Assembly (NCBI GenBank): GCA_002453165.1
Contig: DKGH01000116.1
Span: 1-38,628, forward strand
DNA: 38,628 nt
From: Verrucomicrobia bacterium UBA6775
GTDB taxonomy: Bacteria; Verrucomicrobiota; Verrucomicrobiia; Limisphaerales; UBA1096
Direction of reading: 5' to 3'
The position numbers were made by a program, and so were the translations under genes. This document shows positions 15,593 to 26,941 of the stretch, piece after piece (positions within the stretch are counted from its first letter, which is position 1; each line of letters begins with the position of its first letter). The notes beneath the pieces were generated by a model, which was not told the origin of the DNA, did no database searches, and saw only the letters and a program-made list of their open reading frames with translations.

Positions 15593-18500
15593 ATGAGGAA
15601 TATATTCATTTTATTTTTAATATTTATAATAAACCATAATGCAACCACATATCCAAAATGCGAAAATAATAATTTCATTAAGAAAAAATTATCTATTACC
15701 AAATCAAGTCTTTCAGGTAAGTTTAAATTAATTGATCCAACTAAAAGCGGTTTAATTTTCAAGAATTCTGTAGATGAGTGGGCCGCATCACTAAATAGAA
15801 CTCTTTACAACGGAGCTGGAGTAGCTGTTGGGGATTATAACAAAGATGGTTTGCCAGATATATTTTTGTGTTCAGTTGATGGTAAATCTAAATTATTTAA
15901 AAATTTAGGGGAATTTACTTTTCGCGAAGAAGCTCTCCCAAATCTAAAATATGGTCATAGAAGTGCAGTATTTGCTGACTTAGATGGTAACGGTTGGTTG
16001 GATTTAATTATTGGCACAATTGAAAACGGCATAATACTTTTATCTAATATAAACGGGAAATTTAAAAATATAACCGAAAATTCAGGATTAAACGGTATTT
16101 ATTCTCCAATGACTATTGCGCTAGCTGATATAAATAATGATAATTACATAGACATATATGTGTCAAATAACCGTTCCAGAGATATTCGTGATGAGGGTTC
16201 TGTTAAACTTGCTAGAAGAAAAGGGCAAATAATAATTCCGCCTAAATACAAAGATAGATTGATTATGTCAAATGGGGTAATTAAAGAGTATGGGGCCGAG
16301 GATTATTTGTTTATAAACAAATTTAACATGAGATTCGATAAAGTTAATTGGACGGATGGTATGTTTCTTGATTCAAATGGAAATAAGCTAAACAAAGTTC
16401 CGCTTGATTGGGGTTTGGCTGCCGCATTTCATGATGTTAATAATGATGGGCTACAAGATTTATATGTTTGCAACGATTTTTGGACTCCAGATCGATTTTG
16501 GCTAAATCTTGGTGGGAGATTTCAATTGCTTGACAGCTCTTCTTTAAAAAAAATATCAGCTAGTTCAATGGGAGTAGATTTTTCTGATTTTGATCGCGAT
16601 GGAGATATTGATGTTTTTGTTGTTGATATGTTAAGTCGTGAATTAAAAAACAGAAAAAGACAAATGCATGCTCAAAATAAAAGTGATAATGCATTAAGAA
16701 AGGAAAATGAACCTATACAAGTCATGAGGAATACATTTTTATCAAATAATGGAGATGGAACATTTGCTGAAGTCTCTCAGATGGTTGGCCTTTCAGCGTC
16801 AGAATGGTCTTGGTCCCCGTTGTTTATAGATGTAGATCTGGATGGCTATGAAGATTTGTTAATTACAGCAGGGCATTTTAAAGATATTCAAGATTTAGAT
16901 GTAAATTCATTGATTAAAAATAAACAAAAACCAAGCGATAAAAGTTTATCACCTGAAAGGAGAAAAATTGAATTTGCAAAAGAAATGATGGAAAATAACA
17001 GGTTATATCCAGATCTGAAAATGCCTGTTATTGCTTTTAGGAATAATCAGAATGGACAATTCGAGGATATGACTAAGATTTGGGGAACCGAAAAGCTAGG
17101 GATTCGTCATGGGATAGCTACTGGAGATTTTGATTTAGATGGAGATTTAGATCTTGTTATTAACAATATGAATGAAAATGCTGCTATTTATGAAAACACT
17201 TTTTGGAATCCCAGAATTGCTGTTGTATTAAAAGGTTTAAAGCCAAATACATCTGCCATTGGAAGTAAAGTATACTTACATAGCTCAGACGGCTTTAACC
17301 AGATTAAGGAGGTTGTGTCTGGAGGACGTTATCTTTCTGACTCTGAAGATAAAGTAGTATTTGGTTTGAATAAAATAAATACCGACTTGACCATCAAAGT
17401 GCAATGGAAGAGTGGCAATTTAAGTACTATAAAAAATGTGAAAGCAAATTACGAATATACCATAGATGAAAAATATTCTAGCAGAGAAGGTGCAGTTCAA
17501 ATAAAAAATAATATAAATGATTTATTTATAGATAATGAAAATATGCTAAATTTTGTTCATCATGAAAATGATTTTGATGATTTAGCATTACAGCCATTGC
17601 TGCCATTCAAATTAAGTAAAACTGGCCCAGCTGTTAGTGTTGTTGATATTAACAAAGACGAATTAGACGACATAATTTTTGGATGCAGTAATGGGGGTAA
17701 TATAACTGTTTACTTAAATAATGGGGCAGACGGGTTTCAGGCCATTAAAGATAATTATAAATTCGACGACGATATTAATACTTTATTTCATAACGATGAA
17801 AAAAATATATTTTATTCGATTAATAAAGGCTTTGAGTCAGATGTAGTTTCTATCAAAAAGCATACTTTGAAAAAAGATATTATCTCAACTGAAATATCAA
17901 TGATATTGCCAATTAAATCCGTTGGATCTTTTGCGAGAGCTGATATTGATAATGATGGAGATATTGATTATTTTATTGGCGGGGGGGCATTTCCTTCTAA
18001 ATATCCAGAGTCATCGAACTCGTTATTTTTGTTGAATAACAAAAATGGATTTTCGCAGGACCTTTCTAATCAGAATGTATTAGCGTCGTCTGGAATAGTA
18101 AATTCCGCAGTGTTCTATGATTTTGAAAGTGATGGGTATCCTGAATTGATTATTGCTGGGCATTGGCAGCCGGTTAGATTTTTCAATAATATTAATGGCC
18201 GATTGTCAAATGAATCAATGAAGAGGGGGATCGATAATGGTTCAGGATTATGGAATTGCCTTAAAGTCGGAGATATTAATAATGATGGACTCATGGATTT
18301 TATCATAGGTAACTATGGTCTTAATTCCAAATATATTGCTACAGAGGAAAATCCACTTTCAATTGTTTATGGGGATTTTAATGACGATGGTTCATATGAA
18401 CTAATCGAAAGCAGTTTTGAGAATGGAATTCTTATGCCTATTAGACAGTTTAATGATCTAGTTAAATCTATGCCATTTTTGTATGATCGTTTTCAAAGTT

Positions 18501-18937
18501 TTAATCAATACAGTTCTGCGAGCGTGGCGGATGTTTTGGGAAACAAAAATGCTAAAATTCTGCAGGTCCATACTTTAGAGTCCGCTGCATACTTGAATTT
18601 AGGAAAAAAGTTTATCAGGGCTACATTACCTAATTGTGCTCAGTTAGCCCCTACTAACGATGTTGTTATTTCAGATTTTAATAAAGATTCAAATCAAGAC
18701 ATTATATTGGCGCAAAACTATTACAATAACATAACAGGAAATGAGTTGTTGAATGCTTCAAACGGCGTTATGCTGACATATAAAAATAAAAATTTTAAAG
18801 AAGTAAAAAGATCGGGCATAAAATTAGGAGGGGAGCAAAATGTTGTCGAAATAGGTGACTTCAACAATGACAACACCCCCGACGTGATTTTCTCTGTAAA
18901 CGACAATAAAAGTAAAATTTTCTTAAACTCAAATTAA
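15593..18937 (+). CDS. Large exported FG-GAP/VCBS protein with ASPIC/UnbV domain (CRTAC1-like)
   Basis: A 1,114-residue secreted protein. After a short hydrophobic leader (about 1-20) come at least seven FG-GAP/VCBS calcium-loop repeats, recognisable as DYNKDGLPDIFL, DLDGNGWLDLII, DINNDNYIDIYV, DVNNDGLQDLYV, DFDRDGDIDVFV, DVDLDGYEDLLI and DFDLDGDLDLVI. An ASPIC/UnbV domain sits at about 544-628 (GSKVYLHSSDG to VQWKSGNLSTI), and a second set of about seven loops follows, such as DIDNDGDIDYFI and DINNDGLMDFII. Such loops build integrin-like beta-propellers. The layout resembles the roughly 1,100-residue CRTAC1-type proteins common in Bacteroidetes and the PVC group, whose role is unknown, possibly polysaccharide or surface binding. 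It is AT-rich throughout, in an operon with the DUF1573 gene. Confidence 0.85.
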   Translation: MRNIFILFLIFIINHNATTYPKCENNNFIKKKLSITKSSLSGKFKLIDPTKSGLIFKNSVDEWAASLNRTLYNGAGVAVGDYNKDGLPDIFLCSVDGKSKLFKNLGEFTFREEALPNLKYGHRSAVFADLDGNGWLDLIIGTIENGIILLSNINGKFKNITENSGLNGIYSPMTIALADINNDNYIDIYVSNNRSRDIRDEGSVKLARRKGQIIIPPKYKDRLIMSNGVIKEYGAEDYLFINKFNMRFDKVNWTDGMFLDSNGNKLNKVPLDWGLAAAFHDVNNDGLQDLYVCNDFWTPDRFWLNLGGRFQLLDSSSLKKISASSMGVDFSDFDRDGDIDVFVVDMLSRELKNRKRQMHAQNKSDNALRKENEPIQVMRNTFLSNNGDGTFAEVSQMVGLSASEWSWSPLFIDVDLDGYEDLLITAGHFKDIQDLDVNSLIKNKQKPSDKSLSPERRKIEFAKEMMENNRLYPDLKMPVIAFRNNQNGQFEDMTKIWGTEKLGIRHGIATGDFDLDGDLDLVINNMNENAAIYENTFWNPRIAVVLKGLKPNTSAIGSKVYLHSSDGFNQIKEVVSGGRYLSDSEDKVVFGLNKINTDLTIKVQWKSGNLSTIKNVKANYEYTIDEKYSSREGAVQIKNNINDLFIDNENMLNFVHHENDFDDLALQPLLPFKLSKTGPAVSVVDINKDELDDIIFGCSNGGNITVYLNNGADGFQAIKDNYKFDDDINTLFHNDEKNIFYSINKGFESDVVSIKKHTLKKDIISTEISMILPIKSVGSFARADIDNDGDIDYFIGGGAFPSKYPESSNSLFLLNNKNGFSQDLSNQNVLASSGIVNSAVFYDFESDGYPELIIAGHWQPVRFFNNINGRLSNESMKRGIDNGSGLWNCLKVGDINNDGLMDFIIGNYGLNSKYIATEENPLSIVYGDFNDDGSYELIESSFENGILMPIRQFNDLVKSMPFLYDRFQSFNQYSSASVADVLGNKNAKILQVHTLESAAYLNLGKKFIRATLPNCAQLAPTNDVVISDFNKDSNQDIILAQNYYNNITGNELLNASNGVMLTYKNKNFKEVKRSGIKLGGEQNVVEIGDFNNDNTPDVIFSVNDNKSKIFLNSN

Positions 18938-18993
18938 ATTATTGCTTTGGGCTTTAGATTGCTGTTTGATTCGCCCGCCTTATTTTTTAGAAC

Positions 18994-21900
18994 ATGAAAA
19001 AAACCATATATTCAGCTTTAGCACTTCTTACTTTTGCTTCTGCTGCATTGTCCCAAAGCGTAGTGCAACCCGGGGATCCGGTGATTGCTTCATCAGCAAA
19101 TAGTCCTGGATCTGAAGGAGTTGCTAATGCAATTGATGGAAAGCCAACAAAATATTTAAATTTTGATGGAAAAAACAGCCAGCCATCAGGGTTTATTGTC
19201 ACCCCTTCAATTGGTAAAACCCTTGTAAATGGTCTTTCAATGCAAACAGCAAACGATGCTCCTGATCGGGATGTTAAGTTTGTCAGATTGGAGGGTTCAA
19301 ATGATTCTGAAGTAACTGCTTGGGATGCCGGCAATTGGGAGCTCATAACTGAAATAGAGGACATACCAGCTATCGAAGATAGATTTACAACCCAAACATT
19401 TTCATTTGAAAATAAGAAAGGTTATTTGCATTACAGATGGACGGTGGTCGACACACAGGGCCCAAGTGGTTGCTGTATGCAAATTGCTGAAGTTGGTTTC
19501 TTAGGTGGTGTTTACTCGGGGCCTTCTGATATCACGCAACCTGGTGATTCTTTAATTGCTTCTTCAGCTAATAGCCCTGGTTCAGAGGGAGTTGCTAACG
19601 CTATCGACGGCCAGCCAACAAAATATCTCAATTTTGACGGTAAAAACAGCCAGCCTTCTGGTTTTGTTGTCACACCTTCTCTAGGTATGACCTACGTTAC
19701 CGGAATATCAATGCAATCTGCTAATGATGCTCCTGATAGGGATCCAAAATCAATAATACTTGAGGGTTCCAACGATGAATCCGTTACTGAATATGATTCT
19801 GATTCAAACAACTGGCAGCTGATTACTCAGATAGACGATATACCCGCATGGACTGGTCGCTTTCAGACAAAAGAATTATTTTTCGATAACGACAAAGCCT
19901 TCAAACACTATCGCTGGGTGGTTTTAGATACTCAAGGACCGAGTGGCTGCTGTATGCAAATTGCTGAAGTTGAGCTTTTGGGTACAGTTCCTCCGTCTGA
20001 TGTTACTAATCCGGGAGATGTTGTTATTGCTTCATCCTCAAACAGTCCAGGCTCAGAAGGTGTGGCAAATGCAATTGACGGGCAACCAACAAAATATCTA
20101 AATTTTGATGGCAAGAATAGCCAGCCATCAGGTTTTGTAGTGACACCATCGATAGGCAAAACTGTCGTTACCGGTGTTCACATGCTTTCTGCCAATGACG
20201 CACCGGATAGAGATCCCAAGGTTGTTACTCTAGAAGGTTCAAACGATGATGTAGTAAACGAATATGACTCTGACTCAAACAACTGGAAATTAATAACTAC
20301 TTTGAATGTGCCTGAGTTTTCAGGGAGATTTCAGTCTCAGGTGCTTATGTTTGAAAATCTTTGGGCTTTTAAGCATTACAGGTGGGTAGTGGTTGACACT
20401 CATGGACCGAGTGGGTGTTGTATGCAGATTGCAGAAGTGGAATTATTGGGAGGCAGTGCTCCAAAGGATGTTACATCTCCTGGTGATGCCGTTTTTGCAA
20501 GTTCATCTAATAGTCCAGGTTCCGAGGGTGTTGCCAACGCAATTGATGGGCAACCAACTAAATATCTAAACTTTGACGGAAAAAATAGTCAGCCTTCAGG
20601 ATTCGTTGTTACCCCAAGTATTGGGGCAACAACAATTACTGGTATTTCAATGCAAACTGCTAATGATGCTCCTGATAGGGATGTGAAGGTTGTGTTAATT
20701 GAGGGAACTAACGATACAGTGTCTGGTTGGGATGATGGTGCTAATTGGACTAAGATTGTACAAATCGATGAAATTCCTGCAATTCAGGAAAGATTTACTA
20801 CCCAAGAGTTCTATTTTAAAAATGAAAAGGCATACACTAGTTATCGTTGGACAGTTGTTGATACACAAGGCCCCAGTGGGTGTTGTATGCAAATAGCTGA
20901 AGTTGAATTTCTTGCTGCCACAACGACAGTTGATTGCGATCTTGCTGCTTTCAAAAGGCAGCCAGTAAACTCGGTTGTCCTTAGTGGGGAACCGGCTACT
21001 TTCCTTGTTGAGGTTAATGGTCCGTGGCCTCTTCAATGGTTCAAAAATGGTGAGCCAATTTCTGGTGCGACTTCTACATCATACACCACGGGGCCTGTAA
21101 CCTCGGAAAATGTGTCTGATATTTACTCCGTTCAGATTGTCGGTTGTGAAATGAGTAATGATGTTGCTGCTGAAATACATGATCCCGCTCAACATCCTGT
21201 AAGTATTGGTCTAACATTCAATGGTGGTGGTGCAAATGGCGCTCCGACTGCAATGAATCCTACCGATATAGCTGGTGTTCAGTTGCAAGCTCATTGGAAT
21301 AATATAACAAATAATAACGGGCAAAATGAGGAGCCACTTGTAAACAGCCTTGGCGAAGAGGCTCTTGGATTAGATGACAGTGAGATCACTATTGATTTTG
21401 CTTCTTCAGGAAATTGGGGAGCTGGAACTGGAGACGCTAATCCAACTCAGCGTATGCTTAATGGCCTAATTCATAGTAATCCTGGCGCTGAGTCTTATAT
21501 TGAGTTTCAGGAAGTTCCTGAAGGTAAACACACCCTAATAGTTTATACTGTAGGTATTCCGCTTCAATTTCAGGATCAGTTCTACAAGTTGGAAGATATC
21601 GATGGCGAGTCGATTGAAACAATATACACTGATCAAATGAATGCGGATCAACATAATCCTATTCAAAGGTGGTTTAGGGGAACTAGTACTGACCCAAACA
21701 GCCGTTCTTTATCTAATTTTGTGAGATTTGATAATGTTCAGCCTAGTGAGGGAGTTGTTCGTTTCTCATGGGGGACGAATACTGCTGGATTCGATAGAGG
21801 AGTTGCGGTTAATGCAGTTCAACTTATACTCAATAATCCTCCATTAGAAATTGAACCTCCATCGATAGTTGCGAACCCTGAACCCACTTGGGCTCAGGAT

Positions 21901-23109
21901 GGAAGTGCCGCTAAACTCAGTGTTTCAGCAAAAGGTGAAGGTCTTACCTATCAGTGGCTGAAGAACGGGTCTGCAATTCCAGATGGAGGAAAAGTATCCG
22001 GGGCAACTACAGATACATTAACGATTAATGGTCTCACAGAAGATGAGGTCGGCTTTTACAATTTGGCCATATTTAATGATGCTGGTAGCGTTATAACAGG
22101 AAAAGCAAAGCTCTCTTTGATCAGCAGCGATGCAAAGATGACTGATGATTTGGTGACTCATATTAAATTCGACGAATCTAATGGTAGTTCTGCATCTAAT
22201 TCTGGATCTGATTCCTTCCCGGTCGAGTTGTTTGATGATTATGGGGATCCAAATGAAGAGCCGACCGGCTCAGAAGGGCTAATCGGAAAATCCATTACTG
22301 TTAATGGTCCAGATCAGGAAAATTATGCATTCGGTTTGATGTCCAATTATACAAAGATAACTGACGAAGGTTCTGTATCTGTATGGTTTAATACATCTGG
22401 ACTGGATTCAAATGCAGTGATTCTTAGAAATGGATCTGTTTTAAATCGAGAATCTGAAAATCAATTCGAAATTGGACTTAATCTTAATGATGAAGGTGAT
22501 GCTTTCCTGGTAGCAGCTGTTACTGCCGGGCCTAATGTGATTCGTCTTGCTGATAGCGAACCGATTGATTTAGACGAATGGAATCATGCTGGACTTACGA
22601 TTGATGGTGGTCAAATTAGGCTCTATCGTAATGGCAACACCGTAGCTGTCACAGACTACTTAGACAGATTTAATACCTCTACTGAAAATTGGGTTGCTGT
22701 CGGTGCTAGTGTGATTTTCGAATTGGGTGAATTCGAAGAAGATCCTGATTTATTCTTAATGGATGAAGCTAGTCCATTAGCTTTCTCTGGGTCAATTGAT
22801 GACCTGGCAATTTGGACGGTAGCAAGAAGCGCTGCTGATATGAAAAGCATTTTTGAACAAGGTCAGAAAGGTGTTGATGCATCTAATGTTGCAGTTTCAA
22901 TACCTGATTTCGTCGAGCCTAGTGAGATTGATGTGACTGAGCCGTCAATCTCTGTTACCCGCAATGCTGATGGATCTCTGACAGTTGAATTCGAGGGAAC
23001 ATTACAAACAGCTCCCACTGTCAATGGACCATGGACGGATGTTGATGCAACTAGTCCAGTTAATTGGTCTAGTGACCAAGCTGCTGGTTTTGCGAGATCC
23101 AAAAAATAA
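18994..23109 (+). CDS. Giant exported protein with four tandem binding modules, Ig-like and LamG-like domains
   Basis: A 1,371-residue secreted protein. A signal peptide (1-20) is followed by four tandem modules of about 147 residues with a 156-157-residue period (about 25-171, 182-330, 339-486, 495-640). Each begins xPGDxxxASSxNSPGSEGVAN, contains AIDGQPTKYLNFDGKNSQPS and ends QGPSGCCMQIAEVE. They resemble discoidin/F5-8C-type carbohydrate-binding folds. Then come an Ig-like domain (about 648-726), a possible galactose-binding-like domain (about 730-945), a second Ig-like domain (about 955-1042, YQWLKNGSAIPDGG), and a LamG/concanavalin-like domain (about 1050-1297). The end, GPWTDVDATSPVNWS, resembles C-termini of verrucomicrobial surface proteins; no sorting signal or membrane anchor is visible. 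Adhesion or glycan binding is inferred. Confidence 0.85.
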   Translation: MKKTIYSALALLTFASAALSQSVVQPGDPVIASSANSPGSEGVANAIDGKPTKYLNFDGKNSQPSGFIVTPSIGKTLVNGLSMQTANDAPDRDVKFVRLEGSNDSEVTAWDAGNWELITEIEDIPAIEDRFTTQTFSFENKKGYLHYRWTVVDTQGPSGCCMQIAEVGFLGGVYSGPSDITQPGDSLIASSANSPGSEGVANAIDGQPTKYLNFDGKNSQPSGFVVTPSLGMTYVTGISMQSANDAPDRDPKSIILEGSNDESVTEYDSDSNNWQLITQIDDIPAWTGRFQTKELFFDNDKAFKHYRWVVLDTQGPSGCCMQIAEVELLGTVPPSDVTNPGDVVIASSSNSPGSEGVANAIDGQPTKYLNFDGKNSQPSGFVVTPSIGKTVVTGVHMLSANDAPDRDPKVVTLEGSNDDVVNEYDSDSNNWKLITTLNVPEFSGRFQSQVLMFENLWAFKHYRWVVVDTHGPSGCCMQIAEVELLGGSAPKDVTSPGDAVFASSSNSPGSEGVANAIDGQPTKYLNFDGKNSQPSGFVVTPSIGATTITGISMQTANDAPDRDVKVVLIEGTNDTVSGWDDGANWTKIVQIDEIPAIQERFTTQEFYFKNEKAYTSYRWTVVDTQGPSGCCMQIAEVEFLAATTTVDCDLAAFKRQPVNSVVLSGEPATFLVEVNGPWPLQWFKNGEPISGATSTSYTTGPVTSENVSDIYSVQIVGCEMSNDVAAEIHDPAQHPVSIGLTFNGGGANGAPTAMNPTDIAGVQLQAHWNNITNNNGQNEEPLVNSLGEEALGLDDSEITIDFASSGNWGAGTGDANPTQRMLNGLIHSNPGAESYIEFQEVPEGKHTLIVYTVGIPLQFQDQFYKLEDIDGESIETIYTDQMNADQHNPIQRWFRGTSTDPNSRSLSNFVRFDNVQPSEGVVRFSWGTNTAGFDRGVAVNAVQLILNNPPLEIEPPSIVANPEPTWAQDGSAAKLSVSAKGEGLTYQWLKNGSAIPDGGKVSGATTDTLTINGLTEDEVGFYNLAIFNDAGSVITGKAKLSLISSDAKMTDDLVTHIKFDESNGSSASNSGSDSFPVELFDDYGDPNEEPTGSEGLIGKSITVNGPDQENYAFGLMSNYTKITDEGSVSVWFNTSGLDSNAVILRNGSVLNRESENQFEIGLNLNDEGDAFLVAAVTAGPNVIRLADSEPIDLDEWNHAGLTIDGGQIRLYRNGNTVAVTDYLDRFNTSTENWVAVGASVIFELGEFEEDPDLFLMDEASPLAFSGSIDDLAIWTVARSAADMKSIFEQGQKGVDASNVAVSIPDFVEPSEIDVTEPSISVTRNADGSLTVEFEGTLQTAPTVNGPWTDVDATSPVNWSSDQAAGFARSKK
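19066..20913 (+). repeat. Four tandem coding repeats of about 470 bases
   Basis: Units lie at about 19066-19506, 19537-19983, 20008-20451 and 20476-20913. The core peptide is nearly identical in all four, but its codons differ at many silent positions, for example in the PTKYLNFDG segment. The duplications are therefore old and the protein sequence has been held constant. Each unit keeps a vicinal cysteine pair in GPSGCCMQIAEV. Confidence 0.92.
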
Positions 23110-23143
23110 TTTTGGGCATTTAAAAAAACGAGAACACACAATA

Positions 23144-23176
23144 GGGGCTGGGCATTTTGCCCGGCCTCTTTTTTTT
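23144..23176 (+). terminator. Rho-independent terminator after the giant repeat protein
   Basis: An 11-base-pair stem (23144-23154 with 23158-23168, nine Watson-Crick and two G-U pairs) with a three-base loop is followed directly by eight T. It lies 35 bases after the stop codon and closes the AT-rich transcription unit. Confidence 0.9.
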
Positions 23177-23228
23177 AAAATTACCTCAGCATACTTGCCA
23201 AACTCACTTGCCAACTTAATATGGGGAC

Positions 23229-23966
23229 GTGAATCTGAATCTTTCTAAAATAAAATTCATAGTTATTGGTTTAATTTGTTTCGGCCTATCGTCATTCGAG
23301 ACTTGGGCGGAAGATGAAAAGCAAGGCAAGGATGGCTTTGTCACCATCTTTGATGGCAAGACCCTCAACGGATGGGAGGCAACGCCGGCCAAGAGTGCCC
23401 CTGCCTGGGAAGCCAAAAACGGCGTGATCGTGGGCACCGGCGACAAGGGGCGCGGCTATTTGACTTACAGCAAAAATAAAAACGTGGCCGATCTTGAGAT
23501 GAAGTTTAGCTATCGCTTTCCCGGCAAGGGCAACAGCGGGGTAAGTATCCGGGCGATCCCGGACAAGACTGGTCGCAGGGATTTTCAAAGCTACCATGCC
23601 GACCTTGGCCACGTGGGCATCGGGGGGCAGGTATTGGGGGCGTGGGATTTTCATACCCCCGGCCGCCGCGAGCATCGTTGTTTTCGTGGCGATGTACTCG
23701 TGATTGGCAAGGACGACAAGCCGGCGATTACCCCGGTCAAAAACGGCCTCAAGATGTCCGACATCAAAAAAGGCCAGTGGAACGATGTGCACATCATCGC
23801 CAAGGACAACAATTTCAAGCTCTACATCAACGGCAAGCTCTCGAGCGAATTCACCGAGCACCTGCCCCAGGCCAAGCGCCTCAAGAGCGGCATGATTCAG
23901 CTCCAACTCCACGACCCCGGCATGGTGGTCGAGTTCAAAAAAATCAAGCTCAAGGTGTTGAAGTAG
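23229..23966 (+). CDS. Exported DUF1080 protein (3-keto-disaccharide hydrolase-like)
   Basis: A 245-residue protein with signal peptide (about 1-27, FETWA-E) and one DUF1080 domain, a concanavalin-like jelly roll that includes 3-keto-glycoside hydrolases and carbohydrate-binding proteins. Signatures are FDGKTLNGWE (41-50), the strand MKFSYRFPGKGNSGVSIRA, and GQWNDVHIIAKDNNFKLYIN. The GTG start at 23229 is supported by GGGGA just before it. The first 20 or so codons are AT-rich like the island to the left, whereas the mature domain is GC-rich, so the composition boundary falls inside the signal-peptide region near 23290. The next gene begins one base after the stop, indicating co-transcription with the cytochrome-DUF1549-DUF1553 gene. 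Confidence 0.9.
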   Translation: MNLNLSKIKFIVIGLICFGLSSFETWAEDEKQGKDGFVTIFDGKTLNGWEATPAKSAPAWEAKNGVIVGTGDKGRGYLTYSKNKNVADLEMKFSYRFPGKGNSGVSIRAIPDKTGRRDFQSYHADLGHVGIGGQVLGAWDFHTPGRREHRCFRGDVLVIGKDDKPAITPVKNGLKMSDIKKGQWNDVHIIAKDNNFKLYINGKLSSEFTEHLPQAKRLKSGMIQLQLHDPGMVVEFKKIKLKVLK

Positions 23967-23967
23967 C

Positions 23968-26814
<2,847 letters not shown>

Positions 26815-26938
26815 ACCCTAAATCCGAAATGCTAAGTTCTAAACAAATCCAAATGAATGAATGCTCAAAAGTGCGTCATTGTTTTAGAATTGGTTTTTCG
26901 AATTTGTTTAGGATTTCGAAATTAGCATTTGGAATTTC
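26815..26938. repeat. TTCGAATTTGTTTAG-type repeat, inverted pair (copies 2 and 3)
   Basis: The 127-base gap between the cytochrome gene and DUF1501 is almost wholly made of two imperfect, inverted copies of the AT-rich element also seen at 9084-9133. The left arm (about 26814-26856) contains AACCCTAAATCCGAAATG and CTAAACAAAT; the right arm (about 26895-26937) contains TTCGAATTTGTTTAGGATTT. The right arm forms the immediate leader of the DUF1501 gene. A folded transcript could affect translation of that gene. Confidence 0.75.
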
Positions 26939-26941
26939 CCG

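Noticed and set aside
19066..20913. Tandem repeats considered as a CRISPR or recombination array
   Set aside because: The units are in-frame protein modules with silent divergence.
20695..21036. Minus-strand open frame within the giant repeat gene
   Set aside because: It lies opposite repeat module 4 and the first Ig-like domain and has no independent support.
14300..23290. AT-rich island considered as prophage or integrative element
   Set aside because: No integrase, phage gene, tRNA, or flanking direct repeat was found; the three genes are secreted proteins.
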